From Leptolyngbya sp. FACHB-321 (lineage in GTDB: Bacteria; Cyanobacteriota; Cyanobacteriia; Leptolyngbyales; Leptolyngbyaceae), in contig NZ_JACJPI010000084.1 in the NCBI RefSeq assembly GCF_014695975.1, positions 62,001 through 126,000 on the forward strand: 64,000 nt of DNA. The letters are read 5' to 3'. How positions within the stretch are numbered: position 1 is the stretch's first letter; each line of letters starts with the position of its first letter. The position numbers were made by a program, and so were the translations under genes. Shown one piece after another: positions 1 to 8,178 of the stretch. The notes beneath the pieces were generated by a model. It was not told the origin of the DNA. It made no database searches and saw nothing but the letters and a program-made list of their open reading frames with translations.

Positions 1-113
1 TCTAGCGGTTCGCGATCGTTCGAGGAGTCAAACACTGTGCCATCATCCAGTTTGCCAGTGTAATGAACTTTGACCGTATCGCCAATTTTTGCTTGTGTTG
101 TTGCTTGTGTCAT
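1..113 (-). CDS. FKBP-type peptidyl-prolyl isomerase (N-terminal fragment, runs off window)
   Basis: Only the first 37 codons lie in the window; the gene continues past base 1. The translation begins [20 protein letters not shown] and goes on with [11 protein letters not shown], the typical first strand and loop of an FKBP/SlyD-type prolyl isomerase. Such enzymes catalyse cis-trans isomerisation at proline bonds and often act as chaperones. The ATG at 111-113 is preceded on the minus strand by a GGAG ribosome-binding site. The catalytic part and any metal-binding tail of SlyD type are outside the window, so the subfamily cannot be decided. Confidence 0.85.
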   Translation of the reverse strand, partial: MTQATTQAKIGDTVKVHYTGKLDDGTVFDSSNDREPL

Positions 114-280
114 TCTGTTTCTCCTTTCGTTAGCAACTGTATCAGTAATGATGCGATCGCGTGCAGCTCTCGCCTCCCTTAAACTTTTTTTAGATCAATC
201 AAGTTTTTCAATGTGGTAGAAAAACATCGCTTTCACGATAGCTCTACTACGGGTGAGCACAAATCATTCAAAAGTCCAAG

Positions 281-721
281 TCAACACTCATCATCTTTAT
301 CACTATTGAGGCATTGACAGACCTGCTGCCATTCGTGGTGTGAGACTTTAAAGTTAGTGCTGTGCGGTGCCCGAAGCACCTGTAAGTTGCTAAGAATAGG
401 GTCGTAACGTAGTCTGGCTTTAAGCAGAGGACAATTTAACAGTTTGTGCGTAAAGCGAACTGGGGCATAGAATCTGCCCATTGCTCGCATTGGTAGCAAC
501 CAGTAGTTAAGATCGGGCGGCTGTTCAACAAAATGGGTAGACTGCGTCACCTCAGCAAGTGCGTAAATGCCCGCCTCCTTGCCTGCAACCCAAATAAGCA
601 CACGATCGCCTACTGCAATTTGGTCAGCGTACCGAGTCACTAGCCAATGCATGCCCTTCAACTCTCGAATGCCATCGAGAATGCGACTGTACTTGGGATT
701 TGCCTGAAATAACCAGTACAT
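281..721 (-). CDS. EVE domain-containing protein
   Basis: This 147-residue protein is a single EVE domain of the PUA-like superfamily. It opens with YWLFQANPKYSRI, has the GDRVLIWVAGKEAGIYALAEV core strand-turn-strand, and ends with a segment on ligand-pocket positions. EVE domains are known to bind modified bases in nucleic acids, and some are fused to restriction enzymes. I chose the ATG at 719-721 because family members start directly at the YWLFQ strand; the reading frame stays open ten codons further upstream. No restriction gene lies next to it, so its ligand is unknown. Cytoplasmic. Confidence 0.8.
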   Translation of the reverse strand: MYWLFQANPKYSRILDGIRELKGMHWLVTRYADQIAVGDRVLIWVAGKEAGIYALAEVTQSTHFVEQPPDLNYWLLPMRAMGRFYAPVRFTHKLLNCPLLKARLRYDPILSNLQVLRAPHSTNFKVSHHEWQQVCQCLNSDKDDEC

Positions 722-1023
722 TACACACGACCTGAAGGGCTGAAAGATCAACCTGAAGGCAAAAAAAAGCAGCCTACCTACCCGGTGACAGACTGCTTAA
801 TTAGAAAGATGATGAGCTTCTCAACACTTCGCTGATCAACTAGCCACTCTCATTAACGCTTCTACCTTCTGGTAGATTCCGTATCGTGTACGGGTGTGAT
901 TAAGCGTTTGCTTTTAGAAGAATAATCAATTCATCATCCAGCTCTAGGTTAGCAAGAACCCCAGCTTTTAATTGGGTTTTCAACTATGACTGCTAGCTGC
1001 CAGATATAGTAGCTACGCGTCGA
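722..1023. other. Intergenic stretch
   Basis: About 300 bases between two minus-strand genes. Apart from the terminator-like hairpin near 761-799, it holds only weak inverted repeats, such as ACCC/GGGT around 958-980 followed by four T. No open frame with a family signature and no RNA gene was seen. Confidence 0.5.
761..799 (-). terminator. Probable Rho-independent terminator
   Basis: Read on the minus strand, an AAGCAG/CTGCTT stem encloses about 20 bases and is followed directly by a run of eight T. It lies downstream of the gene ending at 1024 and upstream of the EVE gene, so it would separate the two transcripts. The stem is short, hence the moderate confidence. Confidence 0.5.
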
Positions 1024-2358
1024 TCAGCGCTGGAACCCTTTTTTAGCCTTTTGTCCCTCTTTCTCTTTTGGTTTGGTTTTGCTGACTTCCTTAAGTGCTT
1101 CTTGAAACAGGTCATGTAGATGGAGAGGGACACTAGCAATTTCGGGCAGTTCTGGCTGTAGCGGTTTTTTGTGCTGTTGCAGCAGTGCATCCAGGTCAGC
1201 CTTCAGGTCAAAGGTGGGACGATCGAGCACCGATCGCAACACGTTTTCTAAAGCAACTGGACGTGCCTCGGCTAACCGATGCCAGATAAAAGCATTGATA
1301 GTGGCATCGTCTAAGTATTTACGAACCAGCTTTTCGGCACCGGGTACACTCTGCCAGTCCTCGGCTTGAAGCAACGTTTCAAACTGAGTATAGGTTGGCA
1401 AAAACATTTGTCCCCAGCGGGGATGCGCCAGCACAGTAACGTTTTCTGCCTTTTTCAGTTCGGGCGGCAGATCAATTTTGGGCGTTACCATTTTGGCAGC
1501 AGTTTCTTTGCTCTTTAGCATGGTTGAAACCGCTTTGGCATCGGCTCCCATCGTTGCGGCTGCCTCCTCAATTTCTGCCTCATCCATGCCCGCTTCTGCG
1601 GCTAGATCAGCCAGCGATTTTGATTCATCAATACCGGCTTCTGCCAGCTGCTTCTTGGTCAGTACGTCCTGAAATTCAGCAATTTTCTTACCAAGCTGAT
1701 AGCCTGGCAGCGTTATGGCATCACTACCAAAAAAGTCCAAAAAGTCCTGATGATAGCGTTCGACCGATCGCCATGCTTCCTCTAACAGTTCTGGCGCGTC
1801 GCTGTAGAGCGACTCTTTATAGTTCTGCTTGAAGTTGCCGATCGCCACTGCTAGCTTTGGTTTGCCCAGGTTGCCCATTGCCTTCCACGGCGCTGAAAAC
1901 GTCCAATACGTTTCGGTGATCGGTGCAATTTGAGTTAGCAGAATTTCACCGAGCTTAAACCGCTGCATTTCTTCTAAGACGGCAGGATCATTGGGCTTGA
2001 CGGTGTAGGGCTTTGCGGTCAGCCAGTTCATCAACTCAAACCCATCTGGCAATTTTGCTGTGACGGCAAATAGCCCCACAAAGCTTTGCTGCCAGCTTTT
2101 GAGCAGTTTTTGATCGCTCTCCGATAGATCCTCTGCCTCTGCCAAAAACAGGTCGATCGGCGTTTGATTTTCTACCATTCCTTCGATCACAAAGCGATCA
2201 ATGACCAGCGCTTGCTGATGCTGATCGGGCTGCTGCGATCGTGCTAACTGCTCTGCGGAATAGCGCTCTAGGGCGACTGCCAGTTCTCCTTCAGCATCTA
2301 GCACAAAATCGACTAAGGCTTGTTTCAGTGGTCGCGATCGCGCCAAAATTGCATCCAC
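1024..2358 (-). CDS. Conserved hypothetical protein, 444 aa
   Basis: A soluble, acidic and highly helical protein that I do not recognise. There is no signal peptide and no membrane segment. Residues about 235-285 are rich in Ala, Glu and Lys and probably helical (DESKSLADLAAEAGMDEAEI). The C-terminus from about residue 425 is a very basic tail (KTKPKEKEGQKAKKGF). The start is a GTG at 2356-2358 with GAGG upstream in the correct spacing; no better ATG is in frame. It stands alone, divergent from the deaminase gene. No function is proposed. Confidence 0.75.
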   Translation of the reverse strand: MDAILARSRPLKQALVDFVLDAEGELAVALERYSAEQLARSQQPDQHQQALVIDRFVIEGMVENQTPIDLFLAEAEDLSESDQKLLKSWQQSFVGLFAVTAKLPDGFELMNWLTAKPYTVKPNDPAVLEEMQRFKLGEILLTQIAPITETYWTFSAPWKAMGNLGKPKLAVAIGNFKQNYKESLYSDAPELLEEAWRSVERYHQDFLDFFGSDAITLPGYQLGKKIAEFQDVLTKKQLAEAGIDESKSLADLAAEAGMDEAEIEEAAATMGADAKAVSTMLKSKETAAKMVTPKIDLPPELKKAENVTVLAHPRWGQMFLPTYTQFETLLQAEDWQSVPGAEKLVRKYLDDATINAFIWHRLAEARPVALENVLRSVLDRPTFDLKADLDALLQQHKKPLQPELPEIASVPLHLHDLFQEALKEVSKTKPKEKEGQKAKKGFQR

Positions 2359-2527
2359 AGGCTAACCTCAATACGTTTCTTGCCAGCATACGCCTTTAGC
2401 ATCAAGACAGGCAAACATTTACAGCTAGACTCTCTGTAGTAGGGATGTTCTATCTAATCCCCCTGTGGATGAGAATGAGGCTAGCCACTTTAAAGCAGCC
2501 CACTTCCCTTTTACTGAGACATGCGTC

Positions 2528-3859
2528 ATGATTCCGGCTTCCGATCACTATTGGCTGAGAAACGCTCATATCCCAAAACCGCTGCTAGACCAGAGCCAGC
2601 CCATACTTACAGGGAGCACTCAAGAGCTTCAATTCACCAACCTGGAACCCAGCGATTTTTTGCAGGTCGATCTTAAAATTGACAACGGCACGATCGCCGC
2701 GATCGTCCCTGCTGGACAAGTGATCGACGACAGCCCCTCTGCTGATCTACAAAACGGTATTGTCTTTCCCTGCTTTGTCGATCTGCATACGCATCTTGAT
2801 AAAGGGCACGTTTGGGAGCGGGCACCAAATCCTGATGGCACCTTTAACAGCGCGATCGCTACCATACAAACCGATACGCGGCACTGGGATGCAGACGATC
2901 TATATCGTCGGATGTCGTTTGGGCTGAAGTGCAGCTATGCCTACGGCAGCAAAGCTGTCCGCACACACATTGACGCTTCTGGTGAACAAGCGGCAATTAG
3001 TCTAGATGTTTTCAAAACCCTTCAAGCAGAATGGTCAGAGCGGCTGTTGTTGCAAGCGGCTTCCTTGGTGCCACTAGAGTATTACCTCACGCCAGCAGGC
3101 GAACAGCTTGCCGATCAAATTGCCGCAGTGGGTGGCATTTTAGGCGGGGTTGCCTACATGGACGCCGCGATCGCGCAACAGGTCGATCGCGCTTTCACGC
3201 TGGCAAAAGAACGAAATCTTGCGTTGGACTTTCACGCAGACGAGACGAATGAGCCAAATTCAGCAACATTGCGCGTTATTGCTGAAACCGCTATTCGACA
3301 TCAATATCAGGGGCGAGTCGTCTGTGGACATTGTTGCAGCCTTGCCGTGCAATCAGACGAAATAGCAGCAACGACGATCGCCCTCGTTAAGCAAGCCGGG
3401 ATCGGCATCGTCAGCTTGCCAATGTGTAACCTTTACCTGCAAGATCGGCAAGTTCGTCGTACACCTCGTTGGCGGGGTGTTACGCTGTTGCACGAGCTAC
3501 AGCAAGCTGGAGTGCCCGTTGCGATCGCCAGTGACAACTGTCGTGATCCCTTCCACAGTTTTGGCGACCATGATGGTCTACAAGTATTTAGCCTCTCAGT
3601 CAAAATTGCCCATCTAGATCGTCCTTACGGTACCTGGTGTCGCTCCATTACAACCACTCCGGCTAACTTAATGGGTTTGCCGACAGTGGGACGTATCGGC
3701 GTAGGCTTGCCTGCCGACCTCGTTTTGTTTAAGGCGCGCCGCTATAGTGAACTGCTGTCTCGCTCTCAGCACAATCGCACGGTTCTTCGTGCTGGTAGGG
3801 CGATCGACACCACACTACCCGACTATGCCGAACTGGATGATGTTCTTACCAAAACATAG
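2528..3859 (+). CDS. Cytosine deaminase-like amidohydrolase
   Basis: A 443-residue metal-dependent hydrolase of the cytosine deaminase/AtzC branch of the amidohydrolase superfamily, which removes amino groups from pyrimidine or triazine rings. Visible metal and catalytic motifs are HTHLD near residue 88, a THIDAS strand, FHADETNE (metal His plus catalytic Glu), GHCC, and SDNCRDPF (metal Asp). The C-terminal part returns to the small beta-domain (VGLPADLVLF). I chose the ATG at 2528; the frame is open 21 codons further upstream but that part is not family-like. Substrate is inferred from family only. pdxA follows on the same strand after 127 bp. Confidence 0.78.
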   Translation: MIPASDHYWLRNAHIPKPLLDQSQPILTGSTQELQFTNLEPSDFLQVDLKIDNGTIAAIVPAGQVIDDSPSADLQNGIVFPCFVDLHTHLDKGHVWERAPNPDGTFNSAIATIQTDTRHWDADDLYRRMSFGLKCSYAYGSKAVRTHIDASGEQAAISLDVFKTLQAEWSERLLLQAASLVPLEYYLTPAGEQLADQIAAVGGILGGVAYMDAAIAQQVDRAFTLAKERNLALDFHADETNEPNSATLRVIAETAIRHQYQGRVVCGHCCSLAVQSDEIAATTIALVKQAGIGIVSLPMCNLYLQDRQVRRTPRWRGVTLLHELQQAGVPVAIASDNCRDPFHSFGDHDGLQVFSLSVKIAHLDRPYGTWCRSITTTPANLMGLPTVGRIGVGLPADLVLFKARRYSELLSRSQHNRTVLRAGRAIDTTLPDYAELDDVLTKT

Positions 3860-3986
3860 AAAGGTTCAAAAGGGTAAAGAAGTAGATGAGAGTCACTGCA
3901 AATACCTCTAAAGCATTGATCAAAGCAAGGTAGCGCTAGATCTCGCTACAGTAGTTTTTGAGACGGATGAATGACGAAAATAATTA

Positions 3987-5111
3987 ATGCTATCCGATAC
4001 AAAGACCTATACGCCTCAGTTAGCTGTCACTCTCGGTGATCCAGCAGGCATTGGTACAGAAGTAATCCTCAAAGCCTTGGCGGCTCCACTTGCAGGTTGC
4101 GTCATCACACTTGTGGGCAGTCGATCGCGCCTCGTAGCCACCTATCAACAATTGCGATCGCGTCATCCAACGCTGCCCCTGGCAAACCCAGACGATTTGC
4201 AGATTCTCGATATCACGCTTGCTCCTGACCTTGAGCAGCAAATTGCGATCGGTCAGGAAAGTGCTGCCAGCGGAGCCGCCAGTTTTCAATATCTCGAAAC
4301 GGCGATCGCCCATGCCCTCTCTGGAGCTTTTCATGGCATCGTCACAGGACCAATTTCTAAAGCTGCCTGGAGTGCTGCGGGTCATCCATACCCCGGACAA
4401 ACGGAATTGCTGGCAGAACGAGCAGGGGTCGATCGCTTTGGGATGTTGTTTGTTGCTCGATCACCGCACACAGGTTGGATCTTGCGAACGCTGCTTGCTA
4501 CAACTCATATTCCCCTACGCGACGTTGCAGATGCGCTCACCCCTGCCTTGCTGACCCGTAAGCTCGATCTATTGCTTGATTGTCTGCGACAAGACTTTGG
4601 GCTAGAAGCACCACGAATAGCGATCGCGGGACTCAATCCTCACAGTGGCGAACAAGGCAAGCTGGGGCACGAAGAGCAAGATTGGCTGATCCCCTGGCTC
4701 GAAGACACTCGTTTGCGGTTGCCGCACCTTCGATTAGATGGACCCACGCCACCCGATACACTATGGGTCAAACCAGGGCAAGCGTGGTTTGGCAGCACCC
4801 AGACAGCGGCAGCGTTTAATCCTGCCGACGCTTATTTAGCCCTCTATCATGATCAAGGACTGATCCCAGTCAAGCTGATGGCATTCGATCGAGCAGTCAA
4901 TACGTCGATCGGACTACCTTTTGTGCGAACATCCCCTGATCACGGTACAGCCTTCGACATTGCTGGGCTGGGCATCGCAGAAGCAACCAGCATGAGAGCA
5001 GCACTAGAACTGGCAGTCGCACTATGTCACGAGCGCTATAAAACTGGGAACACTGAAACGTCTGACCAGCTCTCTAGTGGCAGCGCTAATGTAGCTGTTA
5101 CAGGCATTTAG
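3987..5111 (+). CDS. pdxA: 4-hydroxythreonine-4-phosphate dehydrogenase PdxA
   Basis: PdxA oxidises 4-phosphohydroxy-L-threonine with NAD in the DXP-dependent pathway to pyridoxal 5'-phosphate (vitamin B6). Recognisable family blocks are [16 protein letters not shown] at the N-terminus, TGPISKAAW plus [13 protein letters not shown], and the three metal-binding His contexts [14 protein letters not shown] and [23 protein letters not shown] lies near the C-terminus. At 374 residues it is about 25-40 longer than usual; the extra residues form a polar tail after the last conserved helix. Cytoplasmic homodimer by family knowledge. Confidence 0.95.
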   Translation: MLSDTKTYTPQLAVTLGDPAGIGTEVILKALAAPLAGCVITLVGSRSRLVATYQQLRSRHPTLPLANPDDLQILDITLAPDLEQQIAIGQESAASGAASFQYLETAIAHALSGAFHGIVTGPISKAAWSAAGHPYPGQTELLAERAGVDRFGMLFVARSPHTGWILRTLLATTHIPLRDVADALTPALLTRKLDLLLDCLRQDFGLEAPRIAIAGLNPHSGEQGKLGHEEQDWLIPWLEDTRLRLPHLRLDGPTPPDTLWVKPGQAWFGSTQTAAAFNPADAYLALYHDQGLIPVKLMAFDRAVNTSIGLPFVRTSPDHGTAFDIAGLGIAEATSMRAALELAVALCHERYKTGNTETSDQLSSGSANVAVTGI

Positions 5112-5349
5112 TAGCAGCAAGGCTCAAACCGGCAATCTACTTAAAACAGCGATCGCCAGTCGACCATCACACATCAGCCGTAACGGGCTAGACTCATAGC
5201 AATTGTTAATCGGTCGTAATAATAATTTAAATCTGTCCCTGAATCTACTGAGGGAAGGCTATTTCAGTTCAAGAGTGACAACAATTGAGTTAAGGTTTGA
5301 TGACTTTTTCAACGGTTCTTAATACAATCAAGGAGGATTTAGCGCGAAA

Positions 5350-5547
5350 ATGAAAACTGATCAGTATACAGGACTACAGTCCTCCTCGTTAAATCCTAAG
5401 CTTGAGTTTTTATCTATTGCTACCGCTTCTATTCCTACCGCTACAGTAACCTTGGGTTACCCTGCCAAGCTCCTCCACTTTTATCAAAGCTCCATTAACC
5501 AATACAAGGGTGAGATCCATGCTTCAATCTGCACAATATTCTCTTAG
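5350..5547 (+). CDS. Possible small ORF upstream of DUF4327 gene (doubtful)
   Basis: A 65-codon frame that starts 13 bases after an AAGGAGG sequence, a spacing too long for an ideal ribosome-binding site. It overlaps the start of the DUF4327 gene by 29 bases. The peptide is Ser/Thr-rich and resembles no family I know. It contains a perfect GTAACC/GGTTAC hairpin at 5446-5460. It could be a leader peptide or simply an open stretch of the 5' untranslated region; the latter seems as likely. Confidence 0.25.
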   Translation: MKTDQYTGLQSSSLNPKLEFLSIATASIPTATVTLGYPAKLLHFYQSSINQYKGEIHASICTIFS

Positions 5548-5740
5548 TGTCATCCAAGACGAAGCGCGTGAACTTGTTCAAAAGGGTATGGTCAGCCGTC
5601 ATCAGCCGATCTATATTCTCTGCCAGTTCATTCCAGCACGCGAGTGGGCATCCATCGAGTGCGAACTTGAGCGCTGCAACTTTCTACTGCGCGATCGCAT
5701 TGGCGATTTAGTCGGCCGTGAGCAGTGGGACAACGACTAA
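5519..5740 (+). CDS. DUF4327 family protein
   Basis: A 73-residue protein of the cyanobacterial DUF4327 family, of unknown function. The recognisable core is VIQDEARELVQKGMVSR followed by QPIYILCQFIPAREW and ECELERCNFLLRDRIGDL. The length is typical for the family. The start was placed at the ATG at 5519 because family members begin a few residues before YSLSVIQDEA; a GTG three codons earlier is also in frame. No membrane segment; probably cytoplasmic. It stands alone in this strand, with a hairpin 60 bases downstream. Confidence 0.85.
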   Translation: MLQSAQYSLSVIQDEARELVQKGMVSRHQPIYILCQFIPAREWASIECELERCNFLLRDRIGDLVGREQWDND

Positions 5741-5799
5741 GCGATCGTCTTGCCCCACTGCTCAGCATTAGCGCTATGCCTATACCTTTGGAAATTATT

Positions 5800-5819
5800 T
5801 GAGGGATGTTGATCCCTCA
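5800..5819. repeat. Perfect hairpin downstream of the DUF4327 gene
   Basis: TGAGGGAT and ATCCCTCA form an 8-bp stem with a GTTG loop. No T run follows, so it is at best a weak terminator; another ATCCCTCA lies 7 bases further on. It sits between convergent genes. Confidence 0.45.
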
Positions 5820-5930
5820 CAAATATCCCTCAAACGGGAGCGTTGTAGCCGCTACTCGCTTGTTAATCAACCTCAACCCGACTCTGACAGAGCTAACTGA
5901 GTAGACGCAGCTTAGTGATCATTCGTTCCA

Positions 5931-6308
5931 CTAAGAGGGTGCGTTTTGGTTTCTGAGTGTTTCCAACTCAGCACGCATCGCTGCAATCTGCGCGGTTAGC
6001 TCCTGCAACTCTAGCTGGATTTCAGGTGCGGCAGATGTCGTAGTAGCGGTTGTACTAGTCGTACTTGAAGCTGGAGGCTGGTTATTGCGCTGAGCCAGAA
6101 GCGTATCCACAAAGTTACGAGCCTCTTGCTCTGTAACCTCACCCTTTTGTGCCCATTCGGATGAGAGTACGCTCCACTCCTGATTCAGCTTTGAGAGGTT
6201 CTCATGACGTTTCTCGGAGTCTTGTATCACTTCTACTAAAGATGCTGTTGCACCAAGTGTGACGCGAAAACCGTTCTGAAGCAGTTGTACAAGATTGTCA
6301 GCATTCAT
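5931..6308 (-). CDS. Small cyanobacterial protein, phasin-like features
   Basis: A 125-residue cytoplasmic protein with an N-terminal helix NLVQLLQNGFRVTLGATASL, a polar helix, and EARNFVDTLLAQ. A Thr/Ser/Ala/Pro-rich linker (about residues 73-92) follows, then a C-terminal coiled coil (LQELTAQIAAMRAELETLR). This layout resembles short phasin-type or scaffold proteins, but I cannot assign a family with certainty. The ATG at 6306-6308 was chosen for its AAAGGA ribosome-binding site; the open frame continues 28 codons upstream without similarity. It lies 103 bp downstream of another small gene on the same strand. Confidence 0.7.
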   Translation of the reverse strand: MNADNLVQLLQNGFRVTLGATASLVEVIQDSEKRHENLSKLNQEWSVLSSEWAQKGEVTEQEARNFVDTLLAQRNNQPPASSTTSTTATTTSAAPEIQLELQELTAQIAAMRAELETLRNQNAPS

Positions 6309-6411
6309 TTCAGCCACGTCCTTTACTAGCGATGCGAATAGTCTAAGCCCATTTTTTTCAAAACTTCGATTTGTGCAAAAATTCAATGCCAAAATCGACG
6401 TTCTTTTTCAC

Positions 6412-6753
6412 TTAGGATTGCTCTAAATATTGATTGATGTCTTCTATCAGACGGCTGAGTTCCGCTTCTGTTGTCAAACGAATGCGATCGTCTCTTACCG
6501 TGATCAAGACTTTAGCGGCAAAGGGCGTTGCCCAAATGTTAGGGTTGCAAAAAATTTCGAGAAACACATCACCTGTGTACTGATACTCCATTGGCTTTTG
6601 CGGCGTAGCGCGACTGCCAGGGGCTGTCTTTACGGCTGTGGCTTTGAGGCGATCCATTAACTGAGAGAGTGCCGTTTGCAGTTCTGCGGCAGCCTGGGGC
6701 GTAAAACTAATGGCAACAGACCCCTCGAGAAGATTGATAGTGAACCGAGACAT
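6412..6753 (-). CDS. Conserved hypothetical protein, 113 aa
   Basis: A small soluble protein starting MSRFTINLLEGSVAISF. It has a predicted beta-helix pattern, a polar linker near residues 45-55, and a block GDVFLEIFCNPNIWATPFAAKVLITV followed by RIRLTTEAELSRLIEDI. I do not recognise the family; it appears cyanobacterial because of its setting. The ATG at 6751-6753 is preferred over one four codons upstream. It precedes the small coiled-coil gene on the same strand and they could share a transcript. Confidence 0.7.
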   Translation of the reverse strand: MSRFTINLLEGSVAISFTPQAAAELQTALSQLMDRLKATAVKTAPGSRATPQKPMEYQYTGDVFLEIFCNPNIWATPFAAKVLITVRDDRIRLTTEAELSRLIEDINQYLEQS

Positions 6754-6993
6754 AGCTGCTTGCACTCAACGATCGGCACTCTAAATAGTACTGGTGATAG
6801 TAACTGAAAAGATCTTCTCTTTACGAATGGGCTACTTTCATTACCGCGAAGGCTTAGCTACCACTAGGGCATCATGCCACTAAACAGCTGCTGCTATTGA
6901 ACGATCGTAACCGCCGCCAACTACTGCGAATCTTTGCCTACAAGCGCGTCATGCCAGTAGTGCTGGCGCGATCGCTGCCCTACAGTAAGGGGA

Positions 6994-7917
6994 ATGAGTT
7001 TGCTTAATGCTGTGGTTGTAGATAATCGATCGCAGGTTCGGAAGGTGTTGTTAATCACACTGCTGCTTAACCTGTTTGTGATGGTATTGAAGGCTGGCAT
7101 TGGCTGGCTGACTGGGTCGCTTAGTTTGATAGCAGATGCACTACATAGCGTGACCGACAGCGCAAACAACATTTTGGGGTTAGTTGCCAGTCGGTTTTCA
7201 TCACCCGAACCCGATCGCGATCATCCTTACGGACATCAAAAGTTTGAGGCAGTCGGTGCCTTAGGCATTGCTGCCTTTCTAGGGATCGCCTGCTTCGAGA
7301 TTTTGCAGGGCGCGATCGAAAACCTCTTGAAACCCAACCATGCTCCGGTAAAAATCTCATCTCAAGAACTCTGGCTGTTGTTGATCGTGCTAGGCATTAA
7401 CATCTTTGTTGCCTTCTACGAACGACGGGAAGGGCTGCGTATTGGAAGCGCCATTCTCATTGCCGACGCGAAACATACTATGAGTGATATTTGGGTCACA
7501 ATCAGCGTGATCGGCGGTTTGATTGGCATCTGGGCGTGGGGGCTTCAGTGGCTTGACGTGGTGCTTGCCTTTCCGGTCGCGTTGCTAGTCTTTTTTAGCG
7601 GCTGGTCAGTGCTCAAAGAGAACCTGCCGTCCTTAGTCGATGAAATGGCGATCGCTCCCGAAGCCATCCATACGATCGCCATGCAGGTTCCCGGTGTCAT
7701 CAACTGCCACGACATTGCGTCTAGAGGGGTTGTGGGTCGGCAAAGCTTTATCGAGATGCACTTAATTGTTAGTGCAACTGACGTCGAAACGGCTCACCAA
7801 GTTACCGAAGCTGTAGAAGCTAAATTAGCAGAGCGCTTCAGTCCAGTTCGCGTTCTCATTCACCTTGAGCCGCCGTCTTACACATCAGAGCAGATCACGT
7901 ATGAACCAAAAGCTTGA
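6994..7917 (+). CDS. Cation diffusion facilitator (CDF) family transporter
   Basis: A 307-residue inner-membrane metal/proton antiporter. Six membrane segments are visible in the first ~205 residues, followed by a cytoplasmic ferredoxin-like C-terminal domain of about 90 residues (VPGVINCHDI ... VRVLIHLEP). The metal-binding HxxxD motifs are in TM2 (ADALHSVTDSANN) and TM5 (ADAKHTMSDIW), with the family loop DRDHPYGHQKFE between TM2 and TM3. The likely substrate is Zn, Fe or Mn, but the sequence does not decide. Stand-alone gene with its own terminator. Confidence 0.92.
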   Translation: MSLLNAVVVDNRSQVRKVLLITLLLNLFVMVLKAGIGWLTGSLSLIADALHSVTDSANNILGLVASRFSSPEPDRDHPYGHQKFEAVGALGIAAFLGIACFEILQGAIENLLKPNHAPVKISSQELWLLLIVLGINIFVAFYERREGLRIGSAILIADAKHTMSDIWVTISVIGGLIGIWAWGLQWLDVVLAFPVALLVFFSGWSVLKENLPSLVDEMAIAPEAIHTIAMQVPGVINCHDIASRGVVGRQSFIEMHLIVSATDVETAHQVTEAVEAKLAERFSPVRVLIHLEPPSYTSEQITYEPKA

Positions 7918-7971
7918 GATGAAGCGGTCGATCGTCAACTAGCGCCTATTTTTCTCTTAAAAATATGAAAG

Positions 7972-7993
7972 CCCCAGGTTGCCCTGGGGTTTT
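7972..7993 (+). terminator. Rho-independent terminator of the CDF transporter gene
   Basis: CCCCAGG and CCTGGGG form a 7-bp GC-rich stem with a four-base loop, followed by TTTT. It lies 55 bases after the transporter stop codon on the same strand. Confidence 0.8.
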
Positions 7994-8178
7994 GGAGTCA
8001 TCAGCTCTTTGCACTATTGAAGTTAAAAGAAATCGCAACGCTTTTACTCTACCTAAGGGTGGAGGAACGGGTTTAAAGCTAAAGAAAGATCAAGCGAAGC
8101 CTTATGAAGCAACCATTACAATCAGTGTAGGTTGTTATAAGGACAGCACTAAAGGTCAAAACACGGAGTTAATTTGTC

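Noticed and set aside
5446-5460. GTA...TAC palindrome considered as an NtcA site
   Set aside because: The spacer is nine bases, while NtcA sites need eight, and it lies away from a promoter.
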